In this document: one piece after another, positions 44,544 to 55,015 of the stretch | Layout of the letters: the number at the start of each line of letters is the position of its first letter | How positions within the stretch are numbered: position 1 is the first letter of the stretch | Source of the DNA: Caballeronia catudaia | GTDB taxonomy: Bacteria > Pseudomonadota > Gammaproteobacteria > Burkholderiales > Burkholderiaceae | DNA: 64,000 nucleotides | Direction: 5' to 3' | NCBI RefSeq assembly: GCF_001544755.2 | Contig: NZ_FCOF02000018.1 | Span: 1-64,000, forward strand | Translations under genes and position numbers: made by a program | The notes under the pieces: model-generated | What the model was told of the DNA's origin: nothing | Seen by the model: the letters and a program-made list of their open reading frames with translations, nothing else | Database searches by the model: none

Positions 44544-45226
44544 ACGCGCCCGTCGTCGCCGTGACCGGCATGGCGTTCGAGGCGAAGATCGTGCGCGGGC
44601 GCGGCGTCGATGTCGTGTTCGCGGCGCGCGCCGACTGGCTCGAACGCGCGCTTTCGGACGCGATCGCGCGCGGCTGCTCGGGCATCATCAGCTTCGGCAC
44701 GGCGGGCGGGCTTGCGCCGGACCTCGGTCCGGGCGCGCTGATCGTCGCCGAGAGCGTGTGCGGGCCGTTCGGCGAGTTGCGCACGGACGCGGCGTGGTCG
44801 GCGCGTATCGTCGATGCGTTCGCGGGCACGCCCGTCGAGCGCGTCATGCGGCGCGGCAAGATGTCGGGCGTGACGGCGCCGGTCAAGAGCGAGGCGGAAA
44901 AACGCTCGCTGCATTCGTCGACGGGCGCGCTTGCCGTGGATATGGAATCGCATATCGCCGGGGCGATCGCGACGGCGCGCGGGCTGCCTTTCGCCGTGTG
45001 CCGCGCGGTGGTCGATCCCGCCTGGCGGACGCTGCCGCCCGCCGCGACCGCGGGTTTGCGCGACGATGGCACCACGGCGATCGGCCCGATTCTGCGGGAA
45101 TTGCTGCGCGAGCCCAGGCAATTCGGCGCGCTGCTGCGGCTCGCGTCCGATGCGCGAGAAGCCCGTGCGACGCTCGTACAGGCGCGGCACGCGATGGATT
45201 CGGCGCGGGCGTTGGTGTTGGGCTAG
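44540..45226 (+). CDS. hpnG: HpnG, adenosylhopane nucleosidase/phosphorylase
   Basis: 228 aa, nucleoside phosphorylase fold. Seen: GIISFGTAGGLAPDLGPGALIVAE (G-x-A-G-G loop) and VDMESHIAGAIATARGLPFAVCRAVVDPA (M-E-S/E and catalytic Asp region). HpnG removes adenine from adenosylhopane, giving ribosylhopane. It starts with GTG overlapping the shc stop by four bases. Confidence 0.9.
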   Translation: MNAPVVAVTGMAFEAKIVRGRGVDVVFAARADWLERALSDAIARGCSGIISFGTAGGLAPDLGPGALIVAESVCGPFGELRTDAAWSARIVDAFAGTPVERVMRRGKMSGVTAPVKSEAEKRSLHSSTGALAVDMESHIAGAIATARGLPFAVCRAVVDPAWRTLPPAATAGLRDDGTTAIGPILRELLREPRQFGALLRLASDAREARATLVQARHAMDSARALVLG

Positions 45227-45254
45227 GCGCTTTCAACAAATCTTGCTTTCTGCG

Positions 45255-45290
45255 GGTTAACCCTCATTTCCTTATAATAAGGGATAACCC
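45255..45290. promoter_or_regulatory. Palindromic promoter region of the thioesterase gene
   Basis: CCTTAT-A-ATAAGG (45270-45282) is a perfect inverted repeat and contains TATAAT as a -10-like element. GGGTTAACCCT and GGGATAACCC flank it. It is 66 bases ahead of the thioesterase start. Likely promoter with overlapping operator. Confidence 0.45.
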
Positions 45291-45355
45291 TAGTTAATCG
45301 CGCGTCGCGGCACCCGATCCGCCGATCCGCGCCACAAAGCAAGTGAGGTACCGCA

Positions 45356-45829
45356 ATGAATTTCCACACCCGAAAATGGGTCAAGCCCGAAGATCTGAAC
45401 CCGAACGGCACTTTGTTCGGCGGCAGTCTCCTGCGCTGGATCGACGAAGAAGCGGCCATTTACGCGATCTCGCAACTCGGCAACCAGCGCGTCGTTACCA
45501 AGTTCATGTCCGAGATCAATTTTGTGAGTTCCGCGCGTCAGGGCGACATCATCGAGCTGGGCATCACCGCGACGCATTTCGGCCGCACGTCGATCACGCT
45601 GCGCGCGGAAGTGCGCAACAAAATCACGCGCAAGAGTATTTTGACCGTCGAGAAGATGGTGTTCGTGAACCTGAACGAGCAGGGCGAGCCGGCCCCGCAT
45701 GGCCGCACGCAGATTCTATATGCCGATGAGCTGTTCGAAGCGTATCGCCGCGATCAGCGAACGGTGGAAGCGCCGAAGTTGTCGGGCGACGATCTGATCG
45801 AGGAAGAGGCCGAAGCAGCGGCACACTAA
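45356..45829 (+). CDS. Acyl-CoA thioesterase (hot-dog fold, YciA-like)
   Basis: 157 aa. It hydrolyses acyl-CoA to fatty acid and CoA. Hot-dog motif NPNGTLFGGSLLRWIDEEAAIYA (the Asp/Glu on the central helix) and VTKFMSEINFVSSARQGDIIELG are visible. It ends with an acidic tail (EEEAEAAAH). It is separated from hpnG by 129 bases with its own promoter-like palindrome, and has its own terminator. Confidence 0.9.
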   Translation: MNFHTRKWVKPEDLNPNGTLFGGSLLRWIDEEAAIYAISQLGNQRVVTKFMSEINFVSSARQGDIIELGITATHFGRTSITLRAEVRNKITRKSILTVEKMVFVNLNEQGEPAPHGRTQILYADELFEAYRRDQRTVEAPKLSGDDLIEEEAEAAAH

Positions 45830-45836
45830 AAAAACA

Positions 45837-45866
45837 AAACGGGCGCCGAAGCGCCCGTTTCTTATT
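45837..45866. terminator. Bidirectional terminator between the thioesterase and mlaA genes
   Basis: A 10-bp stem AAACGGGCGC/GCGCCCGTTT with loop CGAA, A-rich on the left and T-rich (CTTATTT) on the right. The two genes converge here. Confidence 0.85.
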
Positions 45867-45873
45867 TGAAGCC

Positions 45874-46803
45874 TCACTTCGCCGGCTGCGCCGCCGGATC
45901 GTCATATTGCGGCAGCCCCTGCCCCTGGCTCGAACTCGGCGAAGGCTTAGCTTTCGGCGCGCCCTCCGCCGGCGCGGGCGACTTGCCGCCGACTCCGCCC
46001 GCAGGCGATGCCGCCGCGCCGGTCCCTTCTGGCGCGCTCGCGCCTTCGGGCGCCGACGCGCCCTCGTCGCCGTAATCGGGCAGTGTGTCGGCGCCGCCTC
46101 CCGTCAGCAGATACTGACGACGCTGCGTGTAGGCGTCGCGCACGAATGCGTACTTGTCGAGCGCGGCCGCCGAGAGCAGATCGGTCGCGCCGATCAGATC
46201 TGCGCGCGCGCTCACGAAGTTCAGACCGAAAAGCGGCCAGAGAATCTCAGGCCCCGAGTAGCTCAGCGGATTCACGCGCCAGTCGACGAGCCAGGTCGTG
46301 GAATCGCGGAACGAGCTCGGTCCGAGCAGCGGCAGCACCAGATATGGCCCCGACGGCATGCCGTAGTGCCCGAGCGTCAGGCCGAAGTCCTGATGATGCT
46401 TCGGCAACCCCGCGGGCGATGCGATATCAATCAGACCGCCGATACCGAACACCGAGTTCATCGCGATACGCATCAAGTCCTGTGTCGCATCGGTGATCTT
46501 CAACTGCAGCAGATTGTTCGCGAAGTTGGAGAAATCGCCGAGATTCGAGAAGAAGTTGCTGACGGCCGTGCGGAACGGGCTCGGCGTGTAATCGACATAG
46601 AACTGCGCGACGGGCTTCGCGACGTAGGTATCGAGCGTGTCGTTGAACGTGAAGATCTTGCGGTTCATCGGCTCGAGCGGGTCTTTCGGATTGCGGTCCG
46701 GGCCGGTCGCGCAACCTGCGGTCGCGAGCGCGCCCGCGATCGCCAGACTTACTCCAATCTTGCGCACTGCACGAGCGGTCAAAGCCGTCGATCCCCACTT
46801 CAT
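45874..46803 (-). CDS. mlaA: MlaA/VacJ-family outer-membrane lipoprotein
   Basis: 309 aa. Lipoprotein signal ending LATAGCATG. The family pattern follows: [77 protein letters not shown]. MlaA moves phospholipids from the outer leaflet to the periplasmic carrier. Here the partner is HpnN/HpnM. The C-terminal 65 residues are Ala/Pro/Gly-rich and may be disordered. It overlaps the hpnN stop by four bases. Confidence 0.93.
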   Translation of the reverse strand: MKWGSTALTARAVRKIGVSLAIAGALATAGCATGPDRNPKDPLEPMNRKIFTFNDTLDTYVAKPVAQFYVDYTPSPFRTAVSNFFSNLGDFSNFANNLLQLKITDATQDLMRIAMNSVFGIGGLIDIASPAGLPKHHQDFGLTLGHYGMPSGPYLVLPLLGPSSFRDSTTWLVDWRVNPLSYSGPEILWPLFGLNFVSARADLIGATDLLSAAALDKYAFVRDAYTQRRQYLLTGGGADTLPDYGDEGASAPEGASAPEGTGAAASPAGGVGGKSPAPAEGAPKAKPSPSSSQGQGLPQYDDPAAQPAK

Positions 46804-49460
46804 TCTTCAATTCCTCTTAGGTTGTCATGTCGTCGCGCCGCCCGCAGCTTCGCGCGCTCGGCGGCACGCACTTTGCGCGGCTTGCCCATCAATACGGGCT
46901 GGAAAACCACGGCGCCGATCAGCGTGCAAAGCAGCGACAGCACCAGCAGCCGTCCCATGCTGGACGTCCCCGGATGATGGGAGAACCACAGGCTGCCGAA
47001 TGCCGTCGCGGTCGTGGCCGCACTGAACATAACGGCATGCGTGAGGCTGGACTGTAGCAGCCGCGTCTGGCCGGAGCGCCACGCCATCACGAAATAGATC
47101 TTGAACGCGACGCCCACGCCCAGCATCAGCGGCAACGCGATGATGTTCGCGAAGTTGAGCGGCATCCGGAAGACGACGCACAACTCCAGCGTGACGATCG
47201 CGGAAACGAGCAACGGTACCAAAGTTCGCAGAACGTCGCCAAAACGGCGCAAGGCGATCCACAGCAGCACCGCGATCGCGATGAGCGAGTAGAGCGCCGC
47301 CTGCTGGAACGCCTTGATGATCGTTTCCGCCGAATGGCGCACGGAGATCGGCCCGCCGATCGCATCGGGCGCGGCCTTCTGCACGGCGTCGGCGAAGCGC
47401 GCGAGCAGCGTATCGTCGCTCGGATCGACGCCCGCCGGAACCTTCGGCGATACATCGACGAGCGCCTTGCCGTCCGGCGTCACGAACGACGCCACCATCT
47501 GCGGCGGCAGCGTCGCGCGCGTGATTTCCGTCGGCGTGAGCAGCGCGCGCAGTTGCGCGAGCGCGAGGCGCAGCGGCTCGGCCATGGCGTGCTCGGCGCG
47601 GTCGCGGGTCGCGGCGTCGGCCTGAGCCAGTTTCGCGAGCGTCTGCGACAGGTGCTTCGCTTGCTGGTCGCCGGGACCGGGATGCTCGTCGGCGGCGAGG
47701 GACAACTGGCTCGACAGGCGCTTGAGCGCCGCGACGCGCACTTCGTCCGTCACCGGCGACGCGGTCGGCTGATCGAGCGCCGGCAAAAGCTGATCGGCGG
47801 CCGCCTTGATGAGCGCGAGCTTCCTGGGCTGATCGGCGGGGATGAGCGACGAGAGCGTCGTCGCGCGGTCGACTTCCGGGAGCTTTTCCAGCTTCGCGGC
47901 GATGCGGTCGGCGTCGGCCAGCGACGGCGCCAGTACTGCGACATCGTTCACCGCGCCTTGGGGCGAATCCTTGAGCGAGGTGAGCGTTGCCATCGATTCG
48001 GTGTGCGGGTCTTTCAGATGCAGCGGATTGAAGTCGAAGCGCAGATCGAAGAGCAGCGGCAACGCGCCGATCACGACCACGAGCGTGCCGATCAACACGG
48101 GCTTGCGATGCTTGTCGAGGAATTCGTCGACGGGCGCGAGCACCGGAAAACCCGGCGAATGCGCTTCGCCCGGCGGCGCGAACACCTTGATGAGCGCGGG
48201 CAGCAGCGTCATGTTGGTCGCGTAGGCCACGAACATGCCGACGCCCGCGATCAGCCCCAATTCCGACACGCCGCGATACGCGGTCGGCAGAAACGAGAAA
48301 AAGCTCGCGGCGGTCGCGGCGGCGGCGAGCGTGAGCGGCACGGCGACATGGCGTGCGGTTTCCGCGAGCGACACATCGAGCCGCTTGTGCCGGTAACGCT
48401 CTTCGCGATACTTCACGCCGAACTGAATGCCGAAGTCCACGCCCAAACCGACGAACAGCACCATGAACGCGACCGAGATCATGTTGAGCGCGTGGACCAT
48501 CATGAGGCCGAGCGCGGCGGTGATCGCGAGTCCCACGAAGAGCGTGATGAGCACCGCGAGAATCATGCGCTTCGAGCGCAGCGCGACCCACAGAATGGTC
48601 AGCACGACGAGGAAGGTCAGCACGCCGTTGAGTACGGCGCCGTCCTGCACGGACGCGAATTCTTCGTCGGCAAGCGGCTGCGCACCGGTCAGATGGAGCG
48701 TCGCGCCGTATTTCTTGTCGATGCCGAGTGCCGCCGCTTTCGCGCGAATCTCATCCGAGGTGCCCGCCGCCGCCTTCAGCGCATTGAAGTCGAGCTCGGG
48801 CAGCACGGTGACGAACGCGCGCCCGGTCGCATCGCTTTTCGACCCATCCGCCAGATCGCGCCACGAGAACGCGGCGGGCTTTTGGCTAAGCACACGGTCG
48901 AGCACGGTCGCGCTTTTGCCGAGCAGGTTGGCCATCTGACCGAGATTGACCTGCCCGAGCGTCAACGGCAGATTGAGCGTGGTGTTGAGCGTCTGCGCAA
49001 GCCCGGTGAGCGTCGGGTCGTGCGCGAGCGCGTTGATGAGCGGGCGCGCCTGCACCAGTTGCTTCGTGGTCTCTTCGACCTTTTCGGTCGGCAGATAGAG
49101 CAGGCCGTCGTGCTCGAAGAACGCGCCGCCCTGCGGCTGCGACACCGACTTGAAGCGCTCCGGCTCCTTTGCGAGCGCGGCGGCGAGTTCGTTCGCGGCG
49201 GCATCGGCGAATTCCTGGCCAGGCGCCTCCACGACGATCAGCAGCGTTGCGCCGCGCTGCGGAAACGCCTCGTCGATGGCTTTGCTGCGCGCGGCCCATT
49301 CGGGCTCGGTCTCGATCAGCTGACTGACGTCGGTGCTGATGCGAAAGTGCTGGACGACATAAATCGTGGACAACACGCCGAGCAAAAGCGAAACGGCGAT
49401 AATCCACGCCGGGCGGCGGATGGCGAGTGTGACGAAGCGGGTAATGTTGGACGTCAGCAT
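46800..49460 (-). CDS. hpnN: HpnN, RND/MMPL-type hopanoid transporter
   Basis: 886 aa with 12 predicted helices in two groups: [17 protein letters not shown] (14-36) and the block [35 protein letters not shown], then the second half with [26 protein letters not shown]. Large periplasmic loops lie between helices 1 and 2 and 7 and 8. HpnN moves hopanoids to the outer membrane in known bacteria. The start at 49460 is ATG after AGGTAGC. It overlaps mlaA by four bases. Confidence 0.92.
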   Translation of the reverse strand: MLTSNITRFVTLAIRRPAWIIAVSLLLGVLSTIYVVQHFRISTDVSQLIETEPEWAARSKAIDEAFPQRGATLLIVVEAPGQEFADAAANELAAALAKEPERFKSVSQPQGGAFFEHDGLLYLPTEKVEETTKQLVQARPLINALAHDPTLTGLAQTLNTTLNLPLTLGQVNLGQMANLLGKSATVLDRVLSQKPAAFSWRDLADGSKSDATGRAFVTVLPELDFNALKAAAGTSDEIRAKAAALGIDKKYGATLHLTGAQPLADEEFASVQDGAVLNGVLTFLVVLTILWVALRSKRMILAVLITLFVGLAITAALGLMMVHALNMISVAFMVLFVGLGVDFGIQFGVKYREERYRHKRLDVSLAETARHVAVPLTLAAAATAASFFSFLPTAYRGVSELGLIAGVGMFVAYATNMTLLPALIKVFAPPGEAHSPGFPVLAPVDEFLDKHRKPVLIGTLVVVIGALPLLFDLRFDFNPLHLKDPHTESMATLTSLKDSPQGAVNDVAVLAPSLADADRIAAKLEKLPEVDRATTLSSLIPADQPRKLALIKAAADQLLPALDQPTASPVTDEVRVAALKRLSSQLSLAADEHPGPGDQQAKHLSQTLAKLAQADAATRDRAEHAMAEPLRLALAQLRALLTPTEITRATLPPQMVASFVTPDGKALVDVSPKVPAGVDPSDDTLLARFADAVQKAAPDAIGGPISVRHSAETIIKAFQQAALYSLIAIAVLLWIALRRFGDVLRTLVPLLVSAIVTLELCVVFRMPLNFANIIALPLMLGVGVAFKIYFVMAWRSGQTRLLQSSLTHAVMFSAATTATAFGSLWFSHHPGTSSMGRLLVLSLLCTLIGAVVFQPVLMGKPRKVRAAERAKLRAARRHDNLRGIEE

Positions 49461-49719
49461 GAAGACGCTACCTGTGTGTCCTGTTATCTTTGCGCGTGCG
49501 AACGCGCGGATTGCATGATGCCGACCGCCGGATTCCGAACCATGTCCGCAAGACACGCGGTGTGCCGCGCAAGTATAGCGGGCGCGCCGGAACACTCCGT
49601 GCTTGAACTGTTGCGGCGCTGCGGTGTCGATATACTGACCCCGCAGCCATCCGGCCGCTCCCGCGACGTCCGAAGGCCACGCGACCCGCGCCACCAAACC
49701 TGATCAGAGAACGGGTGCC

Positions 49720-50337
49720 ATGAAACACTATCTGTCTGTTTGCTTCGCTTTCCTCCTCGCCTCCATGTCCTTCACGGGCGAGGCGCTTGCACAAACGAGT
49801 CCCGATGCCGTCGTGAAGAACGCCGTCGAGGGCACCGTCAACGCGATGAAGGCCGACCCGCAGGCGCGCGGCGGTGACATGGCGAAGATCACGCAGCTCG
49901 TCGAAACGCGCTTCCTGCCCGCCACCGACTTCCAGCGCACCACGCGCATCGCGGTCGGCAAGGCCTGGGCGAGCGCCACGCCCGAGCAGCAAAAGCAGCT
50001 TTACGACCAGTTCCAGACCTTGCTGGTCCACACCTACGCGGCATCGCTTTCGCAGTTGCGCGATCAGGACGTGAGGTTCAAGTTCGATGCGCCCACCATC
50101 GACGCCAACGCGAAGGACACGGTCATCGAATCCCACGTCATTTCCACGGGTGGCGACAATCCCGTGCGCTACCGTCTGCAAAAGACGCCGCAGGGCTGGA
50201 AGATCTACGACATCGACATGATGGGCGCATGGCTCATCCAGGTCTATCAGCAGCAATTCGCCGGTCAGTTGCAAAAGGGCGGCGTGGACGGCCTCATCAA
50301 GTTTCTCTCGGAGCACAACGCCCGTTCCGCGGGCTGA
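49720..50337 (+). CDS. hpnM: HpnM, MlaC-like periplasmic lipid carrier
   Basis: 205 aa. Signal peptide ends GEALA. The mature protein has the MlaC/Ttg2D pattern: TRFLPATDFQRTTRIAVGKAWASATPEQQKQLYDQFQ, VRYRLQKTPQGWKIYDIDMMGAWLI. It carries lipid through the periplasm and is divergent from hpnN. A mlaA/hpnN/hpnM set gives an outer-membrane transport module for hopanoids or phospholipids. Confidence 0.9.
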   Translation: MKHYLSVCFAFLLASMSFTGEALAQTSPDAVVKNAVEGTVNAMKADPQARGGDMAKITQLVETRFLPATDFQRTTRIAVGKAWASATPEQQKQLYDQFQTLLVHTYAASLSQLRDQDVRFKFDAPTIDANAKDTVIESHVISTGGDNPVRYRLQKTPQGWKIYDIDMMGAWLIQVYQQQFAGQLQKGGVDGLIKFLSEHNARSAG

Positions 50338-50366
50338 ATTCTCCCTTCCTCCGACAAGGCCGGGCT

Positions 50367-51005
50367 TCAGGTTCGGCGGTGCTCCACCGCGTACTTGATC
50401 AGCTCGGCCTGCCCGTCGATATCCAGTTTGCGCTTCAAATTCAGTCGATGCGTCTCCACCGTGCGCACCGACAGCCCGTGCTGTTGCGCAATCTGCTTGC
50501 TGGACAAGCCTTCGGCTAGCGCATCGAGAATGTCGAGCTCGCGCGGCGTCAGGCGTTCGTGCGGCGTCTGCATCGACTGTGCCTGGATCATGCGCGCGGC
50601 GAGCCCCGCGCTGAAGAAGGTCTTGCCGGCGAGCACCGCGTCGATCGCCTGGATGATCTCGGCGGAAGGCGAATCCTTCAGCACATAGCCGCTCGCGCCC
50701 GCGCGCACCGCCTGCTTCACGTATTCGACGTTGTCGTGCATCGACAACATCAGCACGCGGATGCCCGGAAAGCGCTCGTGAAAATGCGCCGCCAGTTCTA
50801 TGCCGGTCATGCCCGCCATGCCGACGTCCATCAGCGCGAGATCGGGTGGATTCGACTCGTCGGCGGCGAGCGCGAGCGCTTCTTTCGCGTTGCCCGCCTC
50901 GCCGATCACGCGCAGGTGCGGCACGGAGTCGAGTCGCGCGCGCAAGCCATCGCGCACGAGCGGATGGTCGTCCACGAGAATGATGCGGGCGGATTCAGCG
51001 CTCAT
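50367..51005 (-). CDS. NarL/LuxR-family response regulator
   Basis: 212 aa. Receiver domain starts ARIILVDDHPLVRDGLRARL, with phospho-acceptor Asp in DLALMDVGMAGMTG (about residue 58) and LKDSPS. The C-terminal LuxR helix-turn-helix has LTPRELDILDALAEGLSSKQIAQQHGLSVRTVETHRLNLKRKL. It is overlapped by 11 bases with the histidine kinase stop. By context it is likely to control cstA. Confidence 0.94.
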   Translation of the reverse strand: MSAESARIILVDDHPLVRDGLRARLDSVPHLRVIGEAGNAKEALALAADESNPPDLALMDVGMAGMTGIELAAHFHERFPGIRVLMLSMHDNVEYVKQAVRAGASGYVLKDSPSAEIIQAIDAVLAGKTFFSAGLAARMIQAQSMQTPHERLTPRELDILDALAEGLSSKQIAQQHGLSVRTVETHRLNLKRKLDIDGQAELIKYAVEHRRT

Positions 51006-52422
51006 CGGAGTGTCCCTGAAAGTTCGGTGCGGCGAGCGGCAGCGGCACCGTCGCGGTAATCGACGTGCGGCCGAGCTGCGAACTGATCGCGAGCGCGCCG
51101 CCGAGCGTGTCGAGCCGTTCGCGCATGTTGCGCAGGCCGACGCCGCTCGCCGGGCCGGAGAGCGCGTCATGGGCGTCGAAGCCGCGACCGTTGTCGGTGA
51201 TGTCGAGTGTGACGGCATGCGTCGCGATATCGAGCGTAATCGCCGCGCGCGATGCCTGCGCATGCCGCGCGATGTTGGTCAGCGCTTCCTGCGCGATGCG
51301 GAAAAAGACGGTGTTGACGGGATCGGGCAACGGCGTGTGTTGCGTCGCGGCAGACGCGCTGTTTCCCGTTGCTTCGAAACGCACTTCGATGCCGTCCTGA
51401 CCGTCGAGCTCGCGCGCGAGTTGTTCGAGCGCGGCGGCGAGGCCGAGATCGTCGAGCATCGCGGGCCGCAGCGCGTGCGAGATGCGGCGCACTTCGCGCA
51501 GCGTGCCGGAGAGACGGCCGAGGCTCGTCGCGAGCGCGGCTTCGGCCGTCGGCTCGCGCGCCGCGCCACGCTCGAAACGCGCGAGCGCCGATTCGAGCAG
51601 CAGCTTCACGGAGACGAGCATCTGACTGATGCCGTCGTGCAGCTCGCGCGAAAGTCTCGCGCGTTCCTGCTCCTGCGAGTCCACGACCTGCCGCGCGAGG
51701 CGCTTCAGCTTCGCGTCCGCGCTGCGATGTTCGCTGATATTGAGCACCGCGCCGCACACGGCGATGATCGCGAGCGCCGCCAGCGCGATCGCGCCGATCC
51801 ACATCAGCGTGCGGTCGATGTTCGCGGCCGCCCGCGAATCGATGCGCGCGAGCGTCGTTTCGACATCCTCCAGATAGATGCCCGTGCCGATCATCCAGCC
51901 CCAGCGCGGCAACGGCACGACATAGCCGAGCTTCGGCGCGAGCAGTCCGGTCGACGGCCGCCGCCACACGTAGCGCACGTAGCCGCCGCCCTTCGACGCC
52001 TCCTGAATGAGCTGCTGGATCGTCAGCGCGCCGTTCGGATCGCGCATGAGCCAGAGATCGCGCCCGACGAGATCGGGCTGGCGCGGATGCATCAGCGACG
52101 TGCCGCGCATCGTATAGACGAAAAAGTAGCCGTCCTGGCCGAAGTCGAGCCGTTGCAGCGCGTCGAGCGCGAGGCGGCGGCGCTCGCCGTCGCTGCGCGG
52201 ATCGGTCGCGGCCGCGTCGTAATACGGCGCGATCGCGCTCATCGCGATTTCGACGTAATGCCGCAGCTCGATTTCCTTGCTCGACATATAGGCGGCCTGC
52301 GTGGTCTCGTGCTGCGCTTCTGCGAGCGATTCCGCCTGCTGGCGCACGCCGTAGGTGATCCCGCCGATCGCCAGCGCGAACGGCACGATCGCCAGCAGAA
52401 AGACCTTGGCTTTCAGATTCAT
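50995..52422 (-). CDS. Cache-domain sensor histidine kinase (NarX/DegS type)
   Basis: 475 aa. Helix 1 (KVFLLAIVPFALAIGGITYGV, about 5-25), a single Cache domain (GQDGYFFVYTMRGTSLMHPRQPDLVGRDLW) to about 210, helix 2 (LMWIGAIALAALAIIAVCGAV), and the HisKA_3 motif SQEQERARLSRELHDGISQMLVSVK with His about residue 261. The ATPase has NIARHAQASRAAITL, DNGRGFDAHD and GVGLRNMRERL. Such Cache sensors bind small carboxylates such as pyruvate. I chose ATG at 52422; in-frame starts upstream overlap the palindrome at 52443. Confidence 0.9.
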   Translation of the reverse strand: MNLKAKVFLLAIVPFALAIGGITYGVRQQAESLAEAQHETTQAAYMSSKEIELRHYVEIAMSAIAPYYDAAATDPRSDGERRRLALDALQRLDFGQDGYFFVYTMRGTSLMHPRQPDLVGRDLWLMRDPNGALTIQQLIQEASKGGGYVRYVWRRPSTGLLAPKLGYVVPLPRWGWMIGTGIYLEDVETTLARIDSRAAANIDRTLMWIGAIALAALAIIAVCGAVLNISEHRSADAKLKRLARQVVDSQEQERARLSRELHDGISQMLVSVKLLLESALARFERGAAREPTAEAALATSLGRLSGTLREVRRISHALRPAMLDDLGLAAALEQLARELDGQDGIEVRFEATGNSASAATQHTPLPDPVNTVFFRIAQEALTNIARHAQASRAAITLDIATHAVTLDITDNGRGFDAHDALSGPASGVGLRNMRERLDTLGGALAISSQLGRTSITATVPLPLAAPNFQGHSDER

Positions 52423-52442
52423 CGACACAGGGCAGGGTTTTC

Positions 52443-52464
52443 CGCTACGTGAAGCCACGTAGCG
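52443..52464. promoter_or_regulatory. Palindrome between the kinase and cstA
   Basis: CGCTACGT and ACGTAGCG are perfect arms around GAAGCC. A related ATACGTAG follows at 52468-52475. It is about 110 bases ahead of cstA and may be the operator for the LuxR-type regulator. Confidence 0.45.
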
Positions 52465-52574
52465 GGCATACGTAGTTATGCGCTTGTAAGCGTTCGGGCG
52501 AAAGCGAATACTACCGCCCAATGCGCTATCACGGCGCATCCATCGACTGAACGGTCAATAACTAAGGAGACGCC

Positions 52575-54659
52575 ATGAATCGGGCTTCCGGATTCCTGGT
52601 CTGGATCGCGCTCGCGCTATTGGGCGCGTTCGCATTCGGCACCATCGCACTCGCGCACGGCGAGCGTATCAGCGCGCTATGGATCGTCATCGCGGCGGTC
52701 TGCGTGTATCTCATCGCTTACCGGTTCTATTCGCGCTTCATCGCGGGCAAGGTGCTGCAACTCGACGGCCTGCGCATGACGCCCGCCGTGCGTCACAACG
52801 ACGGCCTCGACTACGTGCCGACCAACAAGTACGTGCTCTTCGGCCACCACTTCGCGGCGATCGCGGGCGCGGGCCCGCTCGTCGGCCCGGTGCTGGCGGC
52901 GCAGATGGGCTACACGCCCGGCATGCTGTGGATTCTCGCGGGCGTCGTGTTCGCGGGCGCGGTGCAGGATTTCGTCGTGCTGTTCATTTCGACGCGCCGC
53001 GACGGCCGCTCGCTCGGCGATCTCATCAAGATGGAGCTCGGCACCGTGCCGGGCGTGATCGCACTCTTCGGCGCGTTCCTCATCATGGTGATCATTCTCG
53101 CGGTGCTCGCGCTGATCGTCGTGAAGGCGTTGACAAATTCGCCGTGGGGCACGTTCACCGTCGCCGCGACGATTCCGATTGCGCTCTTCATGGGCGTCTA
53201 TACGCGCTACATTCGTCCGGGGAAAATCGGCGAAGTGTCGATCATCGGCTTCATCGGCCTGATGCTCGCGATCGTCTACGGCGGCCAGGTCGCCGAATCC
53301 GCGACGCTCGCGCCGTACTTCACGTTCACCGGCGTGCAGCTCGTATGGATCCTGATCGGTTACGGCTTCGTCGCGTCGGTGCTGCCGGTGTGGCTCCTGC
53401 TCGCGCCGCGCGATTATCTGTCGACGTTCCTCAAGATCGGCACGATTCTCGGCCTCGCGATCGGCATTCTGATCGTCGCGCCCGAGCTGAAGATGCCGGC
53501 CTTCACGAAGTTCGTCGATGGCTCCGGTCCGGTCTGGGCGGGCAACCTGTTCCCGTTCCTGTTCATCACGATCGCGTGCGGCGCGGTATCGGGCTTCCAT
53601 GCGCTGATCTCGTCGGGCACGACGCCCAAGATGATCGACAACGAAGTCAACATGCGCTTCATCGGCTATGGCGCGATGCTGATGGAATCGTTCGTCGCGA
53701 TCATGGCGCTCGTCGCCGCCTGCGTGATCGAGCCGGGCGTGTACTTCGCGATGAACAGCCCCGCCGCGCTGCTCGGCTCGACGCCCGAAGCGGTGGCGCA
53801 GACGGTTTCGAGCTGGGGTTTCGCGCTGACGCCGGACATGCTGACGTCGACGGCGAAGGCGGTCGGTGAGACGACCATCGTCGCGCGTGCCGGCGGCGCG
53901 CCGACGCTCGCGGTCGGCATGGCGCAGATTCTTCACCAGGTGATCGGCGGCCCCGCGATGATGGCCTTCTGGTATCACTTCGCGATTCTGTTCGAGGCGC
54001 TCTTCATCCTGACCGCCGTCGATGCGGGCACGCGCGCCGGCCGCTTCATGCTGCAGGACTTGCTCGGCACGTTCCATCCGGCGCTGCGCCGCACGGAATC
54101 GCTGCCTGCGAATTTGACGGCGACTGGGCTGTGCGTCGCCGCGTGGGGCTACTTCCTGTATCAGGGCGTCGTCGATCCGTTCGGCGGCATCAACACGCTG
54201 TGGCCGCTCTTCGGCATTTCGAACCAGATGCTCGCGGGCATTGCGCTGATGCTCGGCACCGTCGTGCTGTTCAAGATGAAGCGCGAGAAATATGCGTGGG
54301 TGACGCTCGTGCCGACCGCCTGGCTGCTCCTCTGCACGTTGACGGCCGGCTGGCAGAAGATTTTCGACGCCAATCCGAAGGTCGGTTTCCTCGCGCACGC
54401 GGGCAAGCTGAAGGAAGCGTTCGATGCGGGCAAGGTGTTGGCGCCGGCGAAGTCGCTGCCGGAGATGCAGCGCATCATCTTCAACGATTATGTCGATGCG
54501 GCGCTTTCCGGGCTGTTCATCTTCGTGGTGCTGAGCATCGCGGTCTATGGCGTGCTTGCGGTGCTGCGCGCGCGTCGCGAATCCAAGCCGACGGTACGCG
54601 AAACGCCGTTCGAAGCGATGCCCGCGGGCGCTTCGGCCGCGGTGCGCTCGGGCCGTTGA
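52575..54659 (+). CDS. cstA: CstA-family pyruvate/peptide transporter (carbon starvation protein A)
   Basis: 694 aa, with about 16 membrane helices. It starts [25 protein letters not shown] and has [40 protein letters not shown], typical of CstA/BtsT. These carry pyruvate, and possibly peptides, in by proton symport. It is next to a divergent Cache two-component pair and followed by its small partner; this copies the BtsSR-BtsT logic. Confidence 0.95.
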   Translation: MNRASGFLVWIALALLGAFAFGTIALAHGERISALWIVIAAVCVYLIAYRFYSRFIAGKVLQLDGLRMTPAVRHNDGLDYVPTNKYVLFGHHFAAIAGAGPLVGPVLAAQMGYTPGMLWILAGVVFAGAVQDFVVLFISTRRDGRSLGDLIKMELGTVPGVIALFGAFLIMVIILAVLALIVVKALTNSPWGTFTVAATIPIALFMGVYTRYIRPGKIGEVSIIGFIGLMLAIVYGGQVAESATLAPYFTFTGVQLVWILIGYGFVASVLPVWLLLAPRDYLSTFLKIGTILGLAIGILIVAPELKMPAFTKFVDGSGPVWAGNLFPFLFITIACGAVSGFHALISSGTTPKMIDNEVNMRFIGYGAMLMESFVAIMALVAACVIEPGVYFAMNSPAALLGSTPEAVAQTVSSWGFALTPDMLTSTAKAVGETTIVARAGGAPTLAVGMAQILHQVIGGPAMMAFWYHFAILFEALFILTAVDAGTRAGRFMLQDLLGTFHPALRRTESLPANLTATGLCVAAWGYFLYQGVVDPFGGINTLWPLFGISNQMLAGIALMLGTVVLFKMKREKYAWVTLVPTAWLLLCTLTAGWQKIFDANPKVGFLAHAGKLKEAFDAGKVLAPAKSLPEMQRIIFNDYVDAALSGLFIFVVLSIAVYGVLAVLRARRESKPTVRETPFEAMPAGASAAVRSGR

Positions 54660-54669
54660 TCGAGGAGCG

Positions 54670-54870
54670 ATGACGATGTTCAGCGACCTTCGACAAGCAG
54701 GACGGTATCTCGGCCAGACGATGCGGCTGATGGTCGGCATGCCCGATTACGACGCGTACGTCACGCACATGCAGTCGACGCACCCGGACAAACCGATGAT
54801 GAGCTACGCGGAGTTTTTCCGCGAGCGGCAGGAGGCGAGGTACGGAAGCGGGGCGGGGAAGTGTTGTTGA
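54670..54870 (+). CDS. YbdD/YjiX-family small protein
   Basis: 66 aa. The family pattern is [52 protein letters not shown], ending GKCC. These small proteins follow cstA or btsT genes in many proteobacteria and assist the transporter. Start 54670 has GAGGAG four bases upstream; gap to cstA is 10 bases. Confidence 0.93.
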   Translation: MTMFSDLRQAGRYLGQTMRLMVGMPDYDAYVTHMQSTHPDKPMMSYAEFFRERQEARYGSGAGKCC

Positions 54871-54899
54871 CGCAGCGCTGCTGACTTGCAGACGAGGAC

Positions 54900-54930
54900 G
54901 CGACGGTGATGAGCCGTCGCGTTTTTTTTT
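54900..54930 (+). terminator. Intrinsic terminator after the cstA operon
   Basis: A 7-bp stem GCGACGG/CCGTCGC with a seven-base loop, followed by nine T. Confidence 0.9.
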
Positions 54931-55015
54931 AATTCTGAAGTGCGAAATGTCGCTTTTGCCTATTTCATCTGGACGAGGGTAAAATGACTATCGTCACGTG
55001 ACCAGGGTCGATATC

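Noticed and set aside
47334-49703. A very long open frame opposite hpnN
   Set aside because: It is antisense to a gene with clear family motifs. Such frames arise from high GC at third positions; its protein is Arg-rich with no domain.
52677-54740. Long open frame opposite cstA
   Set aside because: Arg/His-rich product with no family features; mirror of the cstA codon pattern.
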